Notes under the pieces: model-generated
Database searches by the model: none
Seen by the model: the letters and a program-made list of their open reading frames with translations, nothing else
What the model was told of the DNA's origin: nothing
Shown here: positions 17,320-27,521 of the stretch, piece after piece
Layout of the letters: each line of letters begins with the position of its first letter
Numbering within the stretch: the first letter of the stretch is position 1
Made by a program: the position numbers and the translations under genes
Assembly: GCF_000379665.1 (NCBI RefSeq)
Contig: NZ_KB903367.1
Location: 310,001 to 374,000 of the forward strand
Origin: Butyricimonas synergistica DSM 23225
GTDB taxonomy: Bacteria > Bacteroidota > Bacteroidia > Bacteroidales > Marinifilaceae
Length of the DNA stretch: 64,000 bases
Reading direction: 5' to 3'

Positions 17320-17868
17320 ATGTTAATGATGTCCATGAGCGGAGGTAATAATTTTGATGCTTTTTTCAAGTCCTTTTTTAATCCGATTTGCTCGTTTATC
17401 GAGCGAGTCATGGGAGGGGCAGAGGATGTTACCGATTTGGCTCAGGATGTTTTTTTGAAGGTATTCGAACGGTGGAAAGAATTTGATTCCGAGGAGAATG
17501 CGAAAGCCTTTTTGTTTATTTCGGCTCGTAATCTTTGTTTTGATCGTTTAAGACGGAAACAAGCGGAGAGTAATTATGTTTCCCGTTATCTTCAGGAGAA
17601 TGAATTTAAAACTTCGGTCTTTTTACAGGAAGTGATGAGGCAGGAAACGTTTCGAATTCTTTATTCTGCTATAGACCGTTTGCCAGAACAGACCCGTCAA
17701 GTGATTTTATTGGGATTGGATGGGAATTCTAATCAAGAAGTGAGTAAGGCGCTAGGGGTGTCGATTAATACGGTTAAAACATTGAAAAAGAATGGTTATG
17801 CGGCACTTCGGGAGATTTTATCCAAAGACTATTTGATCTTGTTATTGATTTTGTTGGGAGAATTTTAA
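17320..17868 (+). CDS. ECF RNA polymerase sigma factor (FecI-like), locus 1
   Basis: A 182-aa extracytoplasmic-function sigma factor. Region 2 is visible as DVTDLAQDVFLKVFERW (about 37-53) and LFISARNLCFDRLRRK. Region 4 is LPEQTRQVILLGLDGNSNQE followed by VSKALGVSINTVKTLKKNGY, a helix-turn-helix. It is followed by fecR, susC and susD, the standard Bacteroidota trans-envelope signalling order. Several in-frame ATGs (17320, 17326, 17329, 17335) make the exact start uncertain by a few residues. It should direct polymerase to the promoter proposed ahead of fecR (17886-17910). Confidence 0.93.
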   Translation: MLMMSMSGGNNFDAFFKSFFNPICSFIERVMGGAEDVTDLAQDVFLKVFERWKEFDSEENAKAFLFISARNLCFDRLRRKQAESNYVSRYLQENEFKTSVFLQEVMRQETFRILYSAIDRLPEQTRQVILLGLDGNSNQEVSKALGVSINTVKTLKKNGYAALREILSKDYLILLLILLGEF

Positions 17869-17885
17869 AAAAATAGTTTTTTTAT

Positions 17886-17910
17886 TCACCCGTTTTTAGG
17901 GAGGTTACGT
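17886..17910 (+). promoter_or_regulatory. Candidate ECF-sigma promoter ahead of fecR, locus 1
   Basis: TCACCCGTTTTT (17886-17897), ten bases, then CGT (17908-17910). The CACCC-N16-CGT spacing fits the ECF promoter pattern (AAC-like -35, CGT -10). The identical 12-mer with the same 10-nt gap to CGT lies ahead of the other fecR gene (28289-28313). Confidence 0.6.
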
Positions 17911-17933
17911 CTTTAGTTGTAAAATCATATTAC

Positions 17934-19100
17934 ATGAAAGACGATTTAATAGGTACATTTAAAATTTCTCGTTTGGTTGCTGCGGATTTGACCGGGAGTC
18001 TGGATGATTCGGGACGTCGGGAATTGGATGCGTGGCTTCGAGAGGCGGATGAAAATCGAGTGATTTATCGGGAGATAAAGGAAAAATTCACGAAAGGAAA
18101 AAGGGAATGGCTTTATTCCGAGAAGCAGGTGGAGCAACAGTTGGCAATATTTCATAAGTACCGGACGAAAAAGACTGCCCGTGTACTAGGTGTTTGGTGG
18201 CGTTATGTGGCAGTTGCGGTATTATTGTTTAGTGTTGCTGGGATACTCCGTTGGCAAATGGATGGTGAGGGAAGGAAACAATCTCTTGTTCCGATTGAAA
18301 TAGCTCAAGGAAATGCCATGTTGGTTTTATCAACAGGCGAGAGAATAGCGTTGGTTGATACTTTACAAACTGTGTGCGGAGAATCTTCCGCAGACATTCA
18401 GGTGTCTGGGCAAACGATTTCTTACCGGGAAGAGAATAAACCTGTGCAGGAACAAGTGTATAACACGCTTGTTGTTCCCCGTGCCGGAGAGTTTAAGGTT
18501 GAATTAGCTGACGGGACAAAAGTATGGTTGAATGCGTTAAGTGAGTTGCGCTATCCGGTACAATTTGCAGGAGGGCTGCGGGTTGTTTATCTGAAAGGTG
18601 AAGGATATTTCGAGGTCGCTTCCGATTCGGAGAAGCCTTTTATTGTAAAAACTTTTGTAAATGTGGATATTAAGGTGTTGGGAACAAAATTCAATGTATC
18701 GGCTTACGAGAATGATGTTGACGTGACCACTACTTTGGCGGAGGGCAGTGTAGAGGTGATTCTTCCGAATGAACGTGTAAGGATTTCTCCTGACGAACAA
18801 TTGGTGTTCAATAAAGAAGAGAATTCATGCCTGCTTCGTGAAGTGGATGCATCTATTTATTCCGCGTGGAAGAATGGTCTTTTTATTTTTGAAGACCAGC
18901 GGTTGGAGCAAATTATGGAACAATTGAAACGCTGGTACGAGATGGATGTATTTTATTCTGGCGAAGAGGTGAGAAACTATCGATTCTCGGGTGATTTGAA
19001 AAAATATGACAGTTTCGAGAAGATTGTGAAAATGCTCGAAGAAGTTGCGGGAGTAAAAATAGATATTAAAGGTAAATGTGTAACTATCGGGGCTAAATAA
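17934..19100 (+). CDS. FecR-family anti-sigma factor, locus 1
   Basis: A 388-aa inner-membrane regulator. Residues 1-86 are a cytoplasmic sigma-binding segment (ISRLVAADLTGSLDD...), 87-106 one membrane helix (VWWRYVAVAVLLFSVAGILR), about 155-270 the periplasmic FecR domain (VPRAGEFKVELADGTKVWLN, LKGEGYFEVA, VLGTKFNVSAY) and about 310-385 the DUF4974 domain (FEDQRLEQIMEQLKRWYEMD), which probably contacts the STN domain of SusC. It holds the sigma factor inactive until the receptor signals. A hairpin follows its stop, 61 nt ahead of susC. Confidence 0.93.
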   Translation: MKDDLIGTFKISRLVAADLTGSLDDSGRRELDAWLREADENRVIYREIKEKFTKGKREWLYSEKQVEQQLAIFHKYRTKKTARVLGVWWRYVAVAVLLFSVAGILRWQMDGEGRKQSLVPIEIAQGNAMLVLSTGERIALVDTLQTVCGESSADIQVSGQTISYREENKPVQEQVYNTLVVPRAGEFKVELADGTKVWLNALSELRYPVQFAGGLRVVYLKGEGYFEVASDSEKPFIVKTFVNVDIKVLGTKFNVSAYENDVDVTTTLAEGSVEVILPNERVRISPDEQLVFNKEENSCLLREVDASIYSAWKNGLFIFEDQRLEQIMEQLKRWYEMDVFYSGEEVRNYRFSGDLKKYDSFEKIVKMLEEVAGVKIDIKGKCVTIGAK

Positions 19101-19103
19101 AAA

Positions 19104-19129
19104 ACGGAAAGGCTCCTACCCCTTTCCGT
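19104..19129 (+). terminator. Hairpin between fecR and susC, locus 1
   Basis: ACGGAAAGG (19104-19112) pairs perfectly with CCTTTCCGT (19121-19129), loop of 8 nt, four bases after the fecR stop. No T run follows, so it is more likely an mRNA-stability or processing element, or a leaky attenuator, than a full terminator. The second locus has an equivalent hairpin. Confidence 0.55.
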
Positions 19130-19161
19130 CTAATGAACATTTAGTCCATATTATAAATTCA

Positions 19162-22100
19162 ATGAACAAAACTATGAAAAAAAAGCGAATGTATGCATGC
19201 CTTCGAGGAAGGTGCGTGTTAAAAATTTGTAAGATGATGAGATTGAGTATCTATTTGTTGTTACTAACGATGTTTGTTGCGAATGCCAATGGGTTTTCTC
19301 AGAATACTAAAGTAACCTTGGATTTGAAACAGCGTTCGATGTTGGAGATTATTCAAGAGTTACGTAAGACTTTTGATTATCGTTTTTTGTATAGAGGGGA
19401 GGATCTGGAAAAGTGTGGAAAGCGGGATTTGAAGGTGAAAGACGCAGGGGTGAAAGAAGTAATGGATCAATTGTTGCATGGTACGGGTTTGACCTGGAGA
19501 TTGGAAGATGGTGTCGTGTTGATAAAGACATTGCAAACAAAGACTGAAGAACCGGAGAAGAAAACGATTCGGTTGAAGGGATTCGTGCATGACACGAAGA
19601 AGCAACCTTTGCCGGGAGTGACGGTGAAAGTGTCTGGTCTTGCGCTGGGTACCTCGACGAACGAGGATGGGTGGTTTGCTTTGGAGTTGCCGATGCTAAC
19701 AGGGACATTGGAATTTTCTTTTATCGGTTTTAAAAGAGAAACGGTTGATTTCTTCGAGAGAACGGCGAAAGATACGCTTCGGATTACCATGAAAGAAGAT
19801 AGCCAGGAATTGGAGGAAACGGTGGTCGTGGCGTTCGGTACACAGAAAAAAGAGAGCGTGGTATCGGCAATCACGACGGTACGCCCGATGGATTTGAAAT
19901 CTTCAAATAGTGACTTGACTTCAAGTTTTGCCGGTAAAATTGCCGGAATGATCGGTTGGCAAACCAGTGGGCTTCCAGCGGCGTTGACAGAGGAAGAGAT
20001 GAATACCAAGTTTTACATTCGTGGTATCACGTCTTTCCAAACGGGGGCAAATATAGACCCGTTGATTCTGTTGGATGGGGTGGAATCTTCCAAGTTGGAT
20101 TTGGCGCGTATTGCCCCGGAGGATATCGAATCTTTCAGCGTGATGAAGGATGCTTCTGCCACGGCCATGTATGGCGCCCGTGGCGCAAATGGGGTTATTT
20201 TGGTGACCACGAAAAAAGGACAGGAGGGAAGCGTGTATGCCACGGCCCGTTACGAGGCGGTATTTTCGATGCCGACCAAAGAACTGGATGTCGTGGATCC
20301 TATTAATTATATGAAGATGTATAATCAAGCTTTGCTTGCCCGCGATCCGTTAGCGACCCCGAAATATAGCGTGGAACGAATAAACCGTACTGCCTCTGGG
20401 AAATATCCGTCTTGGGTATACCCGTCTAACGATTGGTATAAGATCATGTTTAAGGATTATAATACGAACCATCATTTAGGCGTGAATATTCGCGGTGGTG
20501 GTAAAGTGATTCAATATTATGCTTCTGTGAATTACAATCGTGATATGGGTATGTTGAAAACTGATAAGTTGAATGATTTTGATTGTAATATCACGAATAA
20601 TCAAACTTCGTTCCGGGCTAATTTAAATATAGATTTGAAGGCTGGTATAAAATTGGTGATCAATTCATCCACAACGATAGATAAGTATCATGGCCCGTTA
20701 GAGAGTGTGACACAAGCCTATTCGTTGGCGTTTAACGCATCTCCCGTGGATTTTGCCCCGCTTTATCCTGGGGACGATACTTACAATTGGCCTCATCTTC
20801 GTTTCGGGGCAACAGAGTCATCCAGTCAAATAAATCCTTATATGCAATTGCATCGGGGATATTTGGAAAGGACTCGTTATTCTACCACCAACAGGGCGGA
20901 GTATATTCATAATCTTGGCAGTATCGTGAAGGGGCTGGAAGCGAGGGCAAGTGTGTCGGTGACGCAGTCCGGTTATTACACGACAGGTTTTAGGACGATG
21001 CCTGCTAAATATTCATTGCTTAATTACGATTTTGAAACGGGGAAGCATACGCTACAGAATTTATCAACAACGGATTACCGGGCTTTAATGATTGATCCAG
21101 ATGCAAGGGTTTCGACGACCAATACGCGAGTGACGTATGAAGCTCGTTTGTTGCACACTGCTGCTTGGAAAGAGCATCAGACTTCGTTAACGGCAGTTTT
21201 TCAAGCTTCGGAATACACGTATACGCCGATAGAAAAAGTGTTGGACGGGATGCCTCAGCGTAATTTGACGTTTTCGATGCGTGGCAGTTACGGGTTCAAG
21301 GATCGTTATTTCGTTGAAGGCAGTTTCGGGTATAACGGATCGGAACGTTTTGCCAAGGATAACCAAATGGGTTTTTTCCCCGCGGGAGGAATTGCATGGG
21401 TTGTAACGAGCGAGCCGTTTATGGCATCGACTTCTAAATGGTTGGATTTTTTGAAGTTCAGGGCATCTTACGGGCAGGTCGGTAATGATGGTATCGTGTC
21501 CTCACCTCGTTTTGTTTATTTGCCCAATATCGTGGGACAAATGGGATACAAGGATCCGGAATCCGGTACGGGTAGTGGCCAGTTGGTGGCGAGAAAAGTT
21601 TTGTATTATGCTAACGAGAAAATTAAATGGGAAATTGCGGAACAAGTAAATTTGGGTATTGAAACGAAGTTGTTCAAAGGTCTTGTGGAGTTTACATTAG
21701 ATGCTTATCAGGAGATTCGGCATAATATTATCGGATATCGTACGAATGTACCGGCGAATATGGGTATAGAGTTTTCCCAATTGGATAATATCGGTAAATC
21801 CCGTTCGCGGGGGATTGATTTTTCGGGAAAGATACAACATGCTTTCAGTCCTGATTTTTGGATAATTTTGAATGGAACGTTAACGTATAACAAAGTGGTA
21901 TATAAAGCTATCGAAGAAGCCAGTGACAAACCTGCCTGGCAAAGGAAGGTCGGAAAAGAGATTTCCCAAGCGATAGGGTATATTGCGGAAGGGGTATTTC
22001 AAGATCAGGCGGAGATTGATAATTCACCCAAACAGAGTGGTGATGTGATGCCTGGGGATATTCGCTATCGGGATATAAACGGGGATGGATATATTGATGT

Positions 22101-22650
22101 GAATGATGCCACGTTTATAGGCTTTCCGGAAACTCCCCGGTTAATATATGGATTCCAGGGATTTATCAATTATAAGAATTTTGAGTTTAGTTTTGCGTTT
22201 CAAGGTTCCGGTAAACGCTCGTTTTTCATGAACCCGGAAAAATTGTCCCCGTTTGTCGATGACCATGCCATGTTGACAGCGATTTATAAAGACCATTGGT
22301 CGGAAGATAATATGGTTAAAAAGCCATTTTGGCCTCGTTTGTCGACTTATAATTTGATACAGCATAATCCGGAGGAAAATTGGTATAATAGTAAAGCGTC
22401 AGAAGTGCGCAAGAGTACTTATTTTATGCGGGAATGCCGGTTTTTGCGTTGTACTTCGCTGGAATTGGCGTACAATATGCCGCGGAAACTGATGGAACGT
22501 TGGAAATTGCAGAATATGAAATTTTTTGTGCGTGCCAATAATCCGTTTTTGATTTCCAATTTCAAAATATGGGATGTAGAGTTGGGTGAAAATGGTTTTA
22601 ATTATCCGATTCAAAAGACCTACACGGTCGGCTTGAATTTTAGTTTCTAA
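19162..22650 (+). CDS. SusC/RagA TonB-dependent outer-membrane transporter with STN domain, locus 1
   Basis: An 1162-aa outer-membrane beta-barrel that imports a nutrient with its SusD partner, energised by TonB. After a long basic N-terminus and signal peptide (ending ...NANGFSQ), the STN signalling domain covers about 52-115 (VTLDLKQRSMLEIIQELRKT). A carboxypeptidase-regulatory-like domain follows (about 135-215, VKGF-type IRLKGFVHDTKKQPLPGVTVK). Then comes the plug (about 220-340) with VVVAFGTQKKESVVSAI, YIRGITSF and ASATAMYGARGANGVILVTTKKG, and the barrel ends in TVGLNFSF. The terminal Phe is the usual outer-membrane sorting signal. The STN domain links it to the upstream FecR and sigma factor. 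An internal start (e.g. MMRLSIYL) is possible. Confidence 0.95.
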   Translation: MNKTMKKKRMYACLRGRCVLKICKMMRLSIYLLLLTMFVANANGFSQNTKVTLDLKQRSMLEIIQELRKTFDYRFLYRGEDLEKCGKRDLKVKDAGVKEVMDQLLHGTGLTWRLEDGVVLIKTLQTKTEEPEKKTIRLKGFVHDTKKQPLPGVTVKVSGLALGTSTNEDGWFALELPMLTGTLEFSFIGFKRETVDFFERTAKDTLRITMKEDSQELEETVVVAFGTQKKESVVSAITTVRPMDLKSSNSDLTSSFAGKIAGMIGWQTSGLPAALTEEEMNTKFYIRGITSFQTGANIDPLILLDGVESSKLDLARIAPEDIESFSVMKDASATAMYGARGANGVILVTTKKGQEGSVYATARYEAVFSMPTKELDVVDPINYMKMYNQALLARDPLATPKYSVERINRTASGKYPSWVYPSNDWYKIMFKDYNTNHHLGVNIRGGGKVIQYYASVNYNRDMGMLKTDKLNDFDCNITNNQTSFRANLNIDLKAGIKLVINSSTTIDKYHGPLESVTQAYSLAFNASPVDFAPLYPGDDTYNWPHLRFGATESSSQINPYMQLHRGYLERTRYSTTNRAEYIHNLGSIVKGLEARASVSVTQSGYYTTGFRTMPAKYSLLNYDFETGKHTLQNLSTTDYRALMIDPDARVSTTNTRVTYEARLLHTAAWKEHQTSLTAVFQASEYTYTPIEKVLDGMPQRNLTFSMRGSYGFKDRYFVEGSFGYNGSERFAKDNQMGFFPAGGIAWVVTSEPFMASTSKWLDFLKFRASYGQVGNDGIVSSPRFVYLPNIVGQMGYKDPESGTGSGQLVARKVLYYANEKIKWEIAEQVNLGIETKLFKGLVEFTLDAYQEIRHNIIGYRTNVPANMGIEFSQLDNIGKSRSRGIDFSGKIQHAFSPDFWIILNGTLTYNKVVYKAIEEASDKPAWQRKVGKEISQAIGYIAEGVFQDQAEIDNSPKQSGDVMPGDIRYRDINGDGYIDVNDATFIGFPETPRLIYGFQGFINYKNFEFSFAFQGSGKRSFFMNPEKLSPFVDDHAMLTAIYKDHWSEDNMVKKPFWPRLSTYNLIQHNPEENWYNSKASEVRKSTYFMRECRFLRCTSLELAYNMPRKLMERWKLQNMKFFVRANNPFLISNFKIWDVELGENGFNYPIQKTYTVGLNFSF

Positions 22651-22660
22651 TTTTAATGCT

Positions 22661-24622
22661 ATGATTATTATGAAACATTTTAGTTCGTTATTATTGATAT
22701 TGACCCTGCTTTTCCCCGGGTGTAATTACTTGGATGTCGTTCCTGATAATGATATAGAAACGATTGAAACTATTTTTGAAAAACGGGATCAAGCGGAAGA
22801 TTGGTTTAAGTTTTGCCATACTTTTTTGATGCCTTACACCGCTTCTATTATTTCTGACCCGTCGTATACCGGAGCGGATGAGGTGGTCGCAGGAAATTTT
22901 CTTCGGCAGCAATTTTCGTATGCTTGGGCGGGTTTTTACATTGCGGACGGTTTGCAGATGACGGCGGATCCTTACGGGAATATTTGGCGAAAGGATGCGG
23001 CTTATAACGCGATTCGTTATTGCAATACTTTTTTGGAGAAAATAGGCGATGTGTATAATATGGAAGAGCAGGAAAAAGTGTTGTGGGCTGCAGAGATAAA
23101 AGCGCTTAAAGCTCATTATTATTTCGAATTGCTCCGTCGTTATGGTCCTATTATTTTGGTGCCGGAGAATATAGCTACAAATGCAGGTATTAGCGAGATG
23201 AAACAGCCTCGCAAGCCGTTTGATATTTGTGTTGAAGCGATTGTTTCTTTGTTGGATGAAGCGATGAAAGATTTGCCCCCGATGAACCAAAAATCGGTAA
23301 GCCGTTGGGCGTATCACAGTTTGGAGTCGGCGGCAGCACTTAAAGCGATGACGTTGTTTTACGCGGCATCCCCTTTGTTCAACGGGAATCCGGCTTTCGC
23401 GAATTTCACGAGTAAGACGGGGGAAAATTTTTTCAACCAAACTCCAGACCGGGAAAGATGGAAACGGGCGGCAGAGGCTATCGATACGGCTTTGATGCTT
23501 TGTTTGGAAAACGGCAAGACACTTGTATCGAGTAGAACGGAGGGGGGAGCTGAAGATACCCGAGATTTACGTACGATCATGTCGGATATTGAGGAGTCGT
23601 CTTTAGCAAGAAATTTTGAAAGTAGTGAAGCCATTTTTATGATTCAGTATGAAGACCGTTCCTTGACCTCTTGGACAAGATGGACTCGTCCTTATTTCAG
23701 AAGTGGTACAACGGATTATAATGAGGATCTTCTTGGGTGTATTGCTCCAAGTATTAAAATGGTCGAGATGTATTACACGGAACACGGATTGCCTATAAAT
23801 GAAGACCGTGAATGGGATTATACTTCCCGGTATCAAATCGGAAAAGAGACGGATACAAAATATAAAAATGTCGTTTTGCTTGATGCGGATAGTGTGTTAC
23901 GCCTGCATCTTCGCCGGGAACCTCGTTTTTACGCGCATATTGCGGCAGACCGTTGTTATTTTCAGAGAGGGAATTCGATAGATGAGAAGAATGATCTTGT
24001 GAGAGCTTACCAAGGTGAGCGTTTCGGTACATTGTACACGCAAATATCTAATTCGCAACCTCAGAATTTGACGGGGTATTATATGAAAAAAGGTTCTCGT
24101 TCCACTCAAAGCAATGTAGATTATAAAAATACATTCTCGAATGAAGAGGCTTGCGTGTTGATTCGTTTGGCAGACTTGTATTTGATGAAAGCGGAAGCTT
24201 GGAACGAGTATCTGGATGTGCCCGATAAGGAACACGTGTACGACCCGTTGAATGCCGTGCGTGAGAGAGCCGGGATTCCTGACGTGGAGTACGCATGGCA
24301 GAATTATTCCACCAACCCGGGAAAGGTAAGGACAAAGGAAGGAATGCGGCAGATTATTCGGCAGGAGTGGAACGTGGAGTTTGCTTTTGAAGGCAGGCGT
24401 TTCTGGAATTTGCGGCGTTGGTTGACGGCAGCCGAGGAGTTGAACTCGGATCTTTACGGTTGGCTTGTTACCGGGAAGACCCCGAGACAATTCTATAATA
24501 ATTTCGATGGACCTGTGGTCGTGTGGTCCAAGAGGCAATTTATCTCCCCGAGAGATTATCTTTTCCCGATACGTAGCGAGGAGATTCTTATTTCGGGTTG
24601 CGAACAGAATCCCAATTGGTAA
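22661..24622 (+). CDS. SusD/RagB-family surface lipoprotein, locus 1
   Basis: The substrate-capturing lid of the SusC transporter, on the outer-membrane surface. 653 aa, somewhat long for the family. Lipobox LLFPGC lies near residues 17-22, followed by NYLDVVPDNDIET. Typical SusD features are the N-terminal AEDWFKFCHTFL, the TPR-like ALKAHYYFELLRRYGPIILV, and the C-terminal RLADLYLMKAEAWNEY and NVEFAFEGRRFWNLRRW. The start is either 22661 or the ATG at 22670 (MKHFSS). It begins 10 nt after susC, in the same operon. The ligand cannot be inferred. Confidence 0.93.
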   Translation: MIIMKHFSSLLLILTLLFPGCNYLDVVPDNDIETIETIFEKRDQAEDWFKFCHTFLMPYTASIISDPSYTGADEVVAGNFLRQQFSYAWAGFYIADGLQMTADPYGNIWRKDAAYNAIRYCNTFLEKIGDVYNMEEQEKVLWAAEIKALKAHYYFELLRRYGPIILVPENIATNAGISEMKQPRKPFDICVEAIVSLLDEAMKDLPPMNQKSVSRWAYHSLESAAALKAMTLFYAASPLFNGNPAFANFTSKTGENFFNQTPDRERWKRAAEAIDTALMLCLENGKTLVSSRTEGGAEDTRDLRTIMSDIEESSLARNFESSEAIFMIQYEDRSLTSWTRWTRPYFRSGTTDYNEDLLGCIAPSIKMVEMYYTEHGLPINEDREWDYTSRYQIGKETDTKYKNVVLLDADSVLRLHLRREPRFYAHIAADRCYFQRGNSIDEKNDLVRAYQGERFGTLYTQISNSQPQNLTGYYMKKGSRSTQSNVDYKNTFSNEEACVLIRLADLYLMKAEAWNEYLDVPDKEHVYDPLNAVRERAGIPDVEYAWQNYSTNPGKVRTKEGMRQIIRQEWNVEFAFEGRRFWNLRRWLTAAEELNSDLYGWLVTGKTPRQFYNNFDGPVVVWSKRQFISPRDYLFPIRSEEILISGCEQNPNW

Positions 24623-24642
24623 ACGTGTAAAAATAAAGAAAT

Positions 24643-25989
24643 ATGAAAAAGTTAATATATATATTGTTGGCTCTTTGGGCGTTTTACGGTTGTCAAGATG
24701 ATGACTCTTATTTTGAAATCTCGATGCCGGCTGAAAATTTGTCTTTTACTCCTATCCCGGGGGGATCTGTTATGCATTACAAGTTACCTTCCGACGGGGA
24801 TATCCTTTATATTCGCGTGCGTTACAAAGATGCTTTCGGCAAGTCGATGATTTGCTCCGGGAGTTATGCTTGCGATTCTTTGGTTTTATTGGGTTTTAAT
24901 GAAGCGCAAAAGGGCGTGCCTGCCCAAGTTACACTTTGTAATAATGACGATTTAGAGTCGGAACCCGTGGAAGTGACCTTTGACACGAGAGATTCCGGAC
25001 CCGTATCGTTTTTTGATCATTTGGAAGTTTATCCTGTTTGGGGGAGTATTCGCCTTGACTATAATATTACAGAGGAGTCAAAAGGGATGGCGCACGTGTT
25101 TTATGTCGGGGAAGATCCCCTGAGTAAGCAACCGGATACGTTGTTGATCAATAGTTTTGTTTTGGCTAAAGGGGAAGGTTCTTTACAAATAACTCCACAG
25201 CAAGTTCGTCCTTCTTATGATGTGGTCGTGCGTACGGAAGATTTTCGGGGATATATGGTGAAAGAGAAAATTTGGTCGAATGTCGAACCTTTGAAAATAG
25301 AAAAATTGGATCCTGCTGATTTCGATTTTCATGATCCTAAGAATCTTTCTTATGAAGATCCCGAGTACAAGTTAGGTAAATCGTATTTGTTTGATGGTGA
25401 TTTGAAAGGGGAAGCGTGCTTCGGTTGGGACGGGTTTGATAATTTCTGTACTTATTTATCTAAAGCGAATTGCCTTGGCAAGCCATTATTTATTATTGAT
25501 ATGAAGGAACAGAAGCTTCCCGCTGAATTTAGGCTTTATGCCATGTTGTTCGTGAGATATTCTTTCCCTTTTGGGCCTAATGATTACTATGACACTCCAA
25601 AATACGGGGAAATTTGGACGAGTTGTTATGCATCTAAATTGCCAAGTAGTGTAACCGTGTATGGTTCTAACGATATGAATGATGATGCTTCGTGGGAAGA
25701 AATAGTGAATTTTGAGCAAGACCGGAAGGTTGATAATGAAAAGAGATGGTGTAAACGTTGCAATGATGGGGATGCTCAGTATGAAATACTAAGTTGGGAT
25801 GCCCTTTCTTTTGCAGAACCGTGCTACATGAGATTGAGTTGTCCGGCTACCGGGAATAAATACCGTTATTTGAAATTCGTGGTGAACGAAGTGTTTTTTA
25901 ACCCGAGAGGGTATGAAAATCCCATGGCAGGTTCGAATTATAACAAACATGTGACTATTCATGAATTGGAAATTTATACAGCAAAATAA
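24643..25989 (+). CDS. Surface lipoprotein, DUF4959/DUF5000-like, locus 1
   Basis: A 448-aa lipoprotein (signal and lipobox AFYGC, residues about 14-18) lying 20 nt after susD. The layout matches proteins annotated DUF4959-DUF5126-DUF5000: an N-terminal Ig-like segment (FTPIPGGSVMHYKLPSDGDI), a middle beta-sandwich (DHLEVYPVWGSIRLDYNI) and a C-terminal discoidin-like region (YGSNDMNDDASWEEIVNF, RYLKFVVNEVFF) of the F5/8 type C fold, which often binds sugars. Domain names are from memory. The gene is probably an accessory surface-binding protein of the SusCD system. No hydrolase motif is visible. Confidence 0.72.
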   Translation: MKKLIYILLALWAFYGCQDDDSYFEISMPAENLSFTPIPGGSVMHYKLPSDGDILYIRVRYKDAFGKSMICSGSYACDSLVLLGFNEAQKGVPAQVTLCNNDDLESEPVEVTFDTRDSGPVSFFDHLEVYPVWGSIRLDYNITEESKGMAHVFYVGEDPLSKQPDTLLINSFVLAKGEGSLQITPQQVRPSYDVVVRTEDFRGYMVKEKIWSNVEPLKIEKLDPADFDFHDPKNLSYEDPEYKLGKSYLFDGDLKGEACFGWDGFDNFCTYLSKANCLGKPLFIIDMKEQKLPAEFRLYAMLFVRYSFPFGPNDYYDTPKYGEIWTSCYASKLPSSVTVYGSNDMNDDASWEEIVNFEQDRKVDNEKRWCKRCNDGDAQYEILSWDALSFAEPCYMRLSCPATGNKYRYLKFVVNEVFFNPRGYENPMAGSNYNKHVTIHELEIYTAK

Positions 25990-25998
25990 GGTCGTGTT

Positions 25999-27486
25999 AT
26001 GAAATTGAAAAGATATTTATGTTTTTTTGCTTCCCTGTTCATTTTGGGGGGATGTGAAAGTTTGGAAGATACGTATAAAGACTATGCCGGAGAAGGGACG
26101 ATTCGTTACTTGGGAAAATGTGACAACTTGTCTGTTACCCCCGGTTGGCAGCGATTGATTGTAACGTGGACGAACCATGTTGATCCGGCAATCGATAAAA
26201 TCAAGGTGAGTTGGACTTTGGATGGGGTCACGAGAGATTCTTTGTTGGAAAAAGGATCCACGGAGTGTAATATACGGAATTTGGAGAATGCGACGTATGA
26301 GGTTGCCGTGCGTAGCGTGGATAAAGACGGGAATTGTTCGTTGCCTGTTTTGGATTCTAAACGTCCTTATACGCTTGAGCACGAGAGCATACTTTCTTTC
26401 ACGCGTATGTTTAATAAGTATTTCTACGTGAAGAATCGTTTGGCAATTGTTTTTAGTGAATGGCAGAGTGATGTTGAAACCGCCAGTTTGAATTATTACT
26501 CGGGAGGAGCACGTAAGGTCGTGGAATTAGATAGCGTATTTGTTACTGATAATAAATACTATTTGGTTCCGGATGAGATAGATCCGGGAACGAAAGTGAC
26601 GATAGACCGTAGCGGGAGATTAAGCGGATGTTCGGATTTGATCGTTTTTAATCCTTACGAATTGGCACGTGATTATCACGTTTATACACCCGAATTTAAA
26701 AAAGTATTGCGGGAAAAATACGGACAGTCGGAAATCACGGAAGCGTTCGTGAATGCCCAAACGGAATTGGAAATTGATTATGATATAGATTCGTTTGAGG
26801 ATATCTTGAATTTCCCGAATTTGAGAACATTGTTTTTGGGCAAAAATCGTTATTTGGCTGAAAAGGATTTGAGCGAGAATAAAGATGCAAGTAAAGTTAC
26901 TGATTGGGATATCAGTGCGTTCGCTTTAGATGTTGCTTGTAAGATAAATAACTTGAACGTGAAGCATTATAACGATCATTATTTCCCGGCGGGAGAATTT
27001 TCTTTTGTGGAAGATATGCCTAATCCAACGCTCCCTGGCGACTTGTCTTTCTTCAGTAGTGAAAATTGGACATATTCTTGTTCGAATGAAGAATACGGGT
27101 TGGGATTTGAGGTTATATTTAATGAAAATTCCACAAGTGGATGGCAACCGACACGACATTCCAATGCTTATACTTACGAGATGGTTGTGGATATGCAAAA
27201 GGATCAATTTATGAATGGTGTGCTGGTTACCCAAAAATCGTCTGTCGTTTCGGCATACAGGAAATGTATAGCCAAGATGATTCAGATTAAAGTGTCTGAA
27301 AATGGTGAAACTTGGAAAGATGCGACTCATGTAATCGAGAATACTTTGGGAAATACGGTTGGGGAAAGTACGCTCATAACATTTCCAACTCCCTTGCACG
27401 GCCGTTATTTGAAATTTGTTGTTAGAGACCAGGTGTATTTGGGTAATTATCATACCGTATCCCTGGGTAAAATACGGGTGTTTTAG
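25999..27486 (+). CDS. Surface lipoprotein, DUF4998-like with discoidin-type C-terminus, locus 1
   Basis: A 495-aa lipoprotein (lipobox LGGC, residues about 16-19), 9 nt after the previous gene and the last of the operon. Its N-terminal 200 residues carry two Ig/Fn3-like repeats (LSVTPGWQRLIVTWTNHVDP, IVFSEWQSDVETASLNYYSG), the DUF4998 pattern. The C-terminal 150 residues look discoidin-like (KMIQIKVSENGETWKDATHV, RYLKFVVRDQVYLG). It resembles the preceding gene in overall plan, suggesting two accessory binding proteins that recognise the same ligand class. Enzymatic residues are not apparent. Confidence 0.72.
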   Translation: MKLKRYLCFFASLFILGGCESLEDTYKDYAGEGTIRYLGKCDNLSVTPGWQRLIVTWTNHVDPAIDKIKVSWTLDGVTRDSLLEKGSTECNIRNLENATYEVAVRSVDKDGNCSLPVLDSKRPYTLEHESILSFTRMFNKYFYVKNRLAIVFSEWQSDVETASLNYYSGGARKVVELDSVFVTDNKYYLVPDEIDPGTKVTIDRSGRLSGCSDLIVFNPYELARDYHVYTPEFKKVLREKYGQSEITEAFVNAQTELEIDYDIDSFEDILNFPNLRTLFLGKNRYLAEKDLSENKDASKVTDWDISAFALDVACKINNLNVKHYNDHYFPAGEFSFVEDMPNPTLPGDLSFFSSENWTYSCSNEEYGLGFEVIFNENSTSGWQPTRHSNAYTYEMVVDMQKDQFMNGVLVTQKSSVVSAYRKCIAKMIQIKVSENGETWKDATHVIENTLGNTVGESTLITFPTPLHGRYLKFVVRDQVYLGNYHTVSLGKIRVF

Positions 27487-27521
27487 TTGAGATTGGAGAA
27501 TAGTAAATAAACGAGTATAAT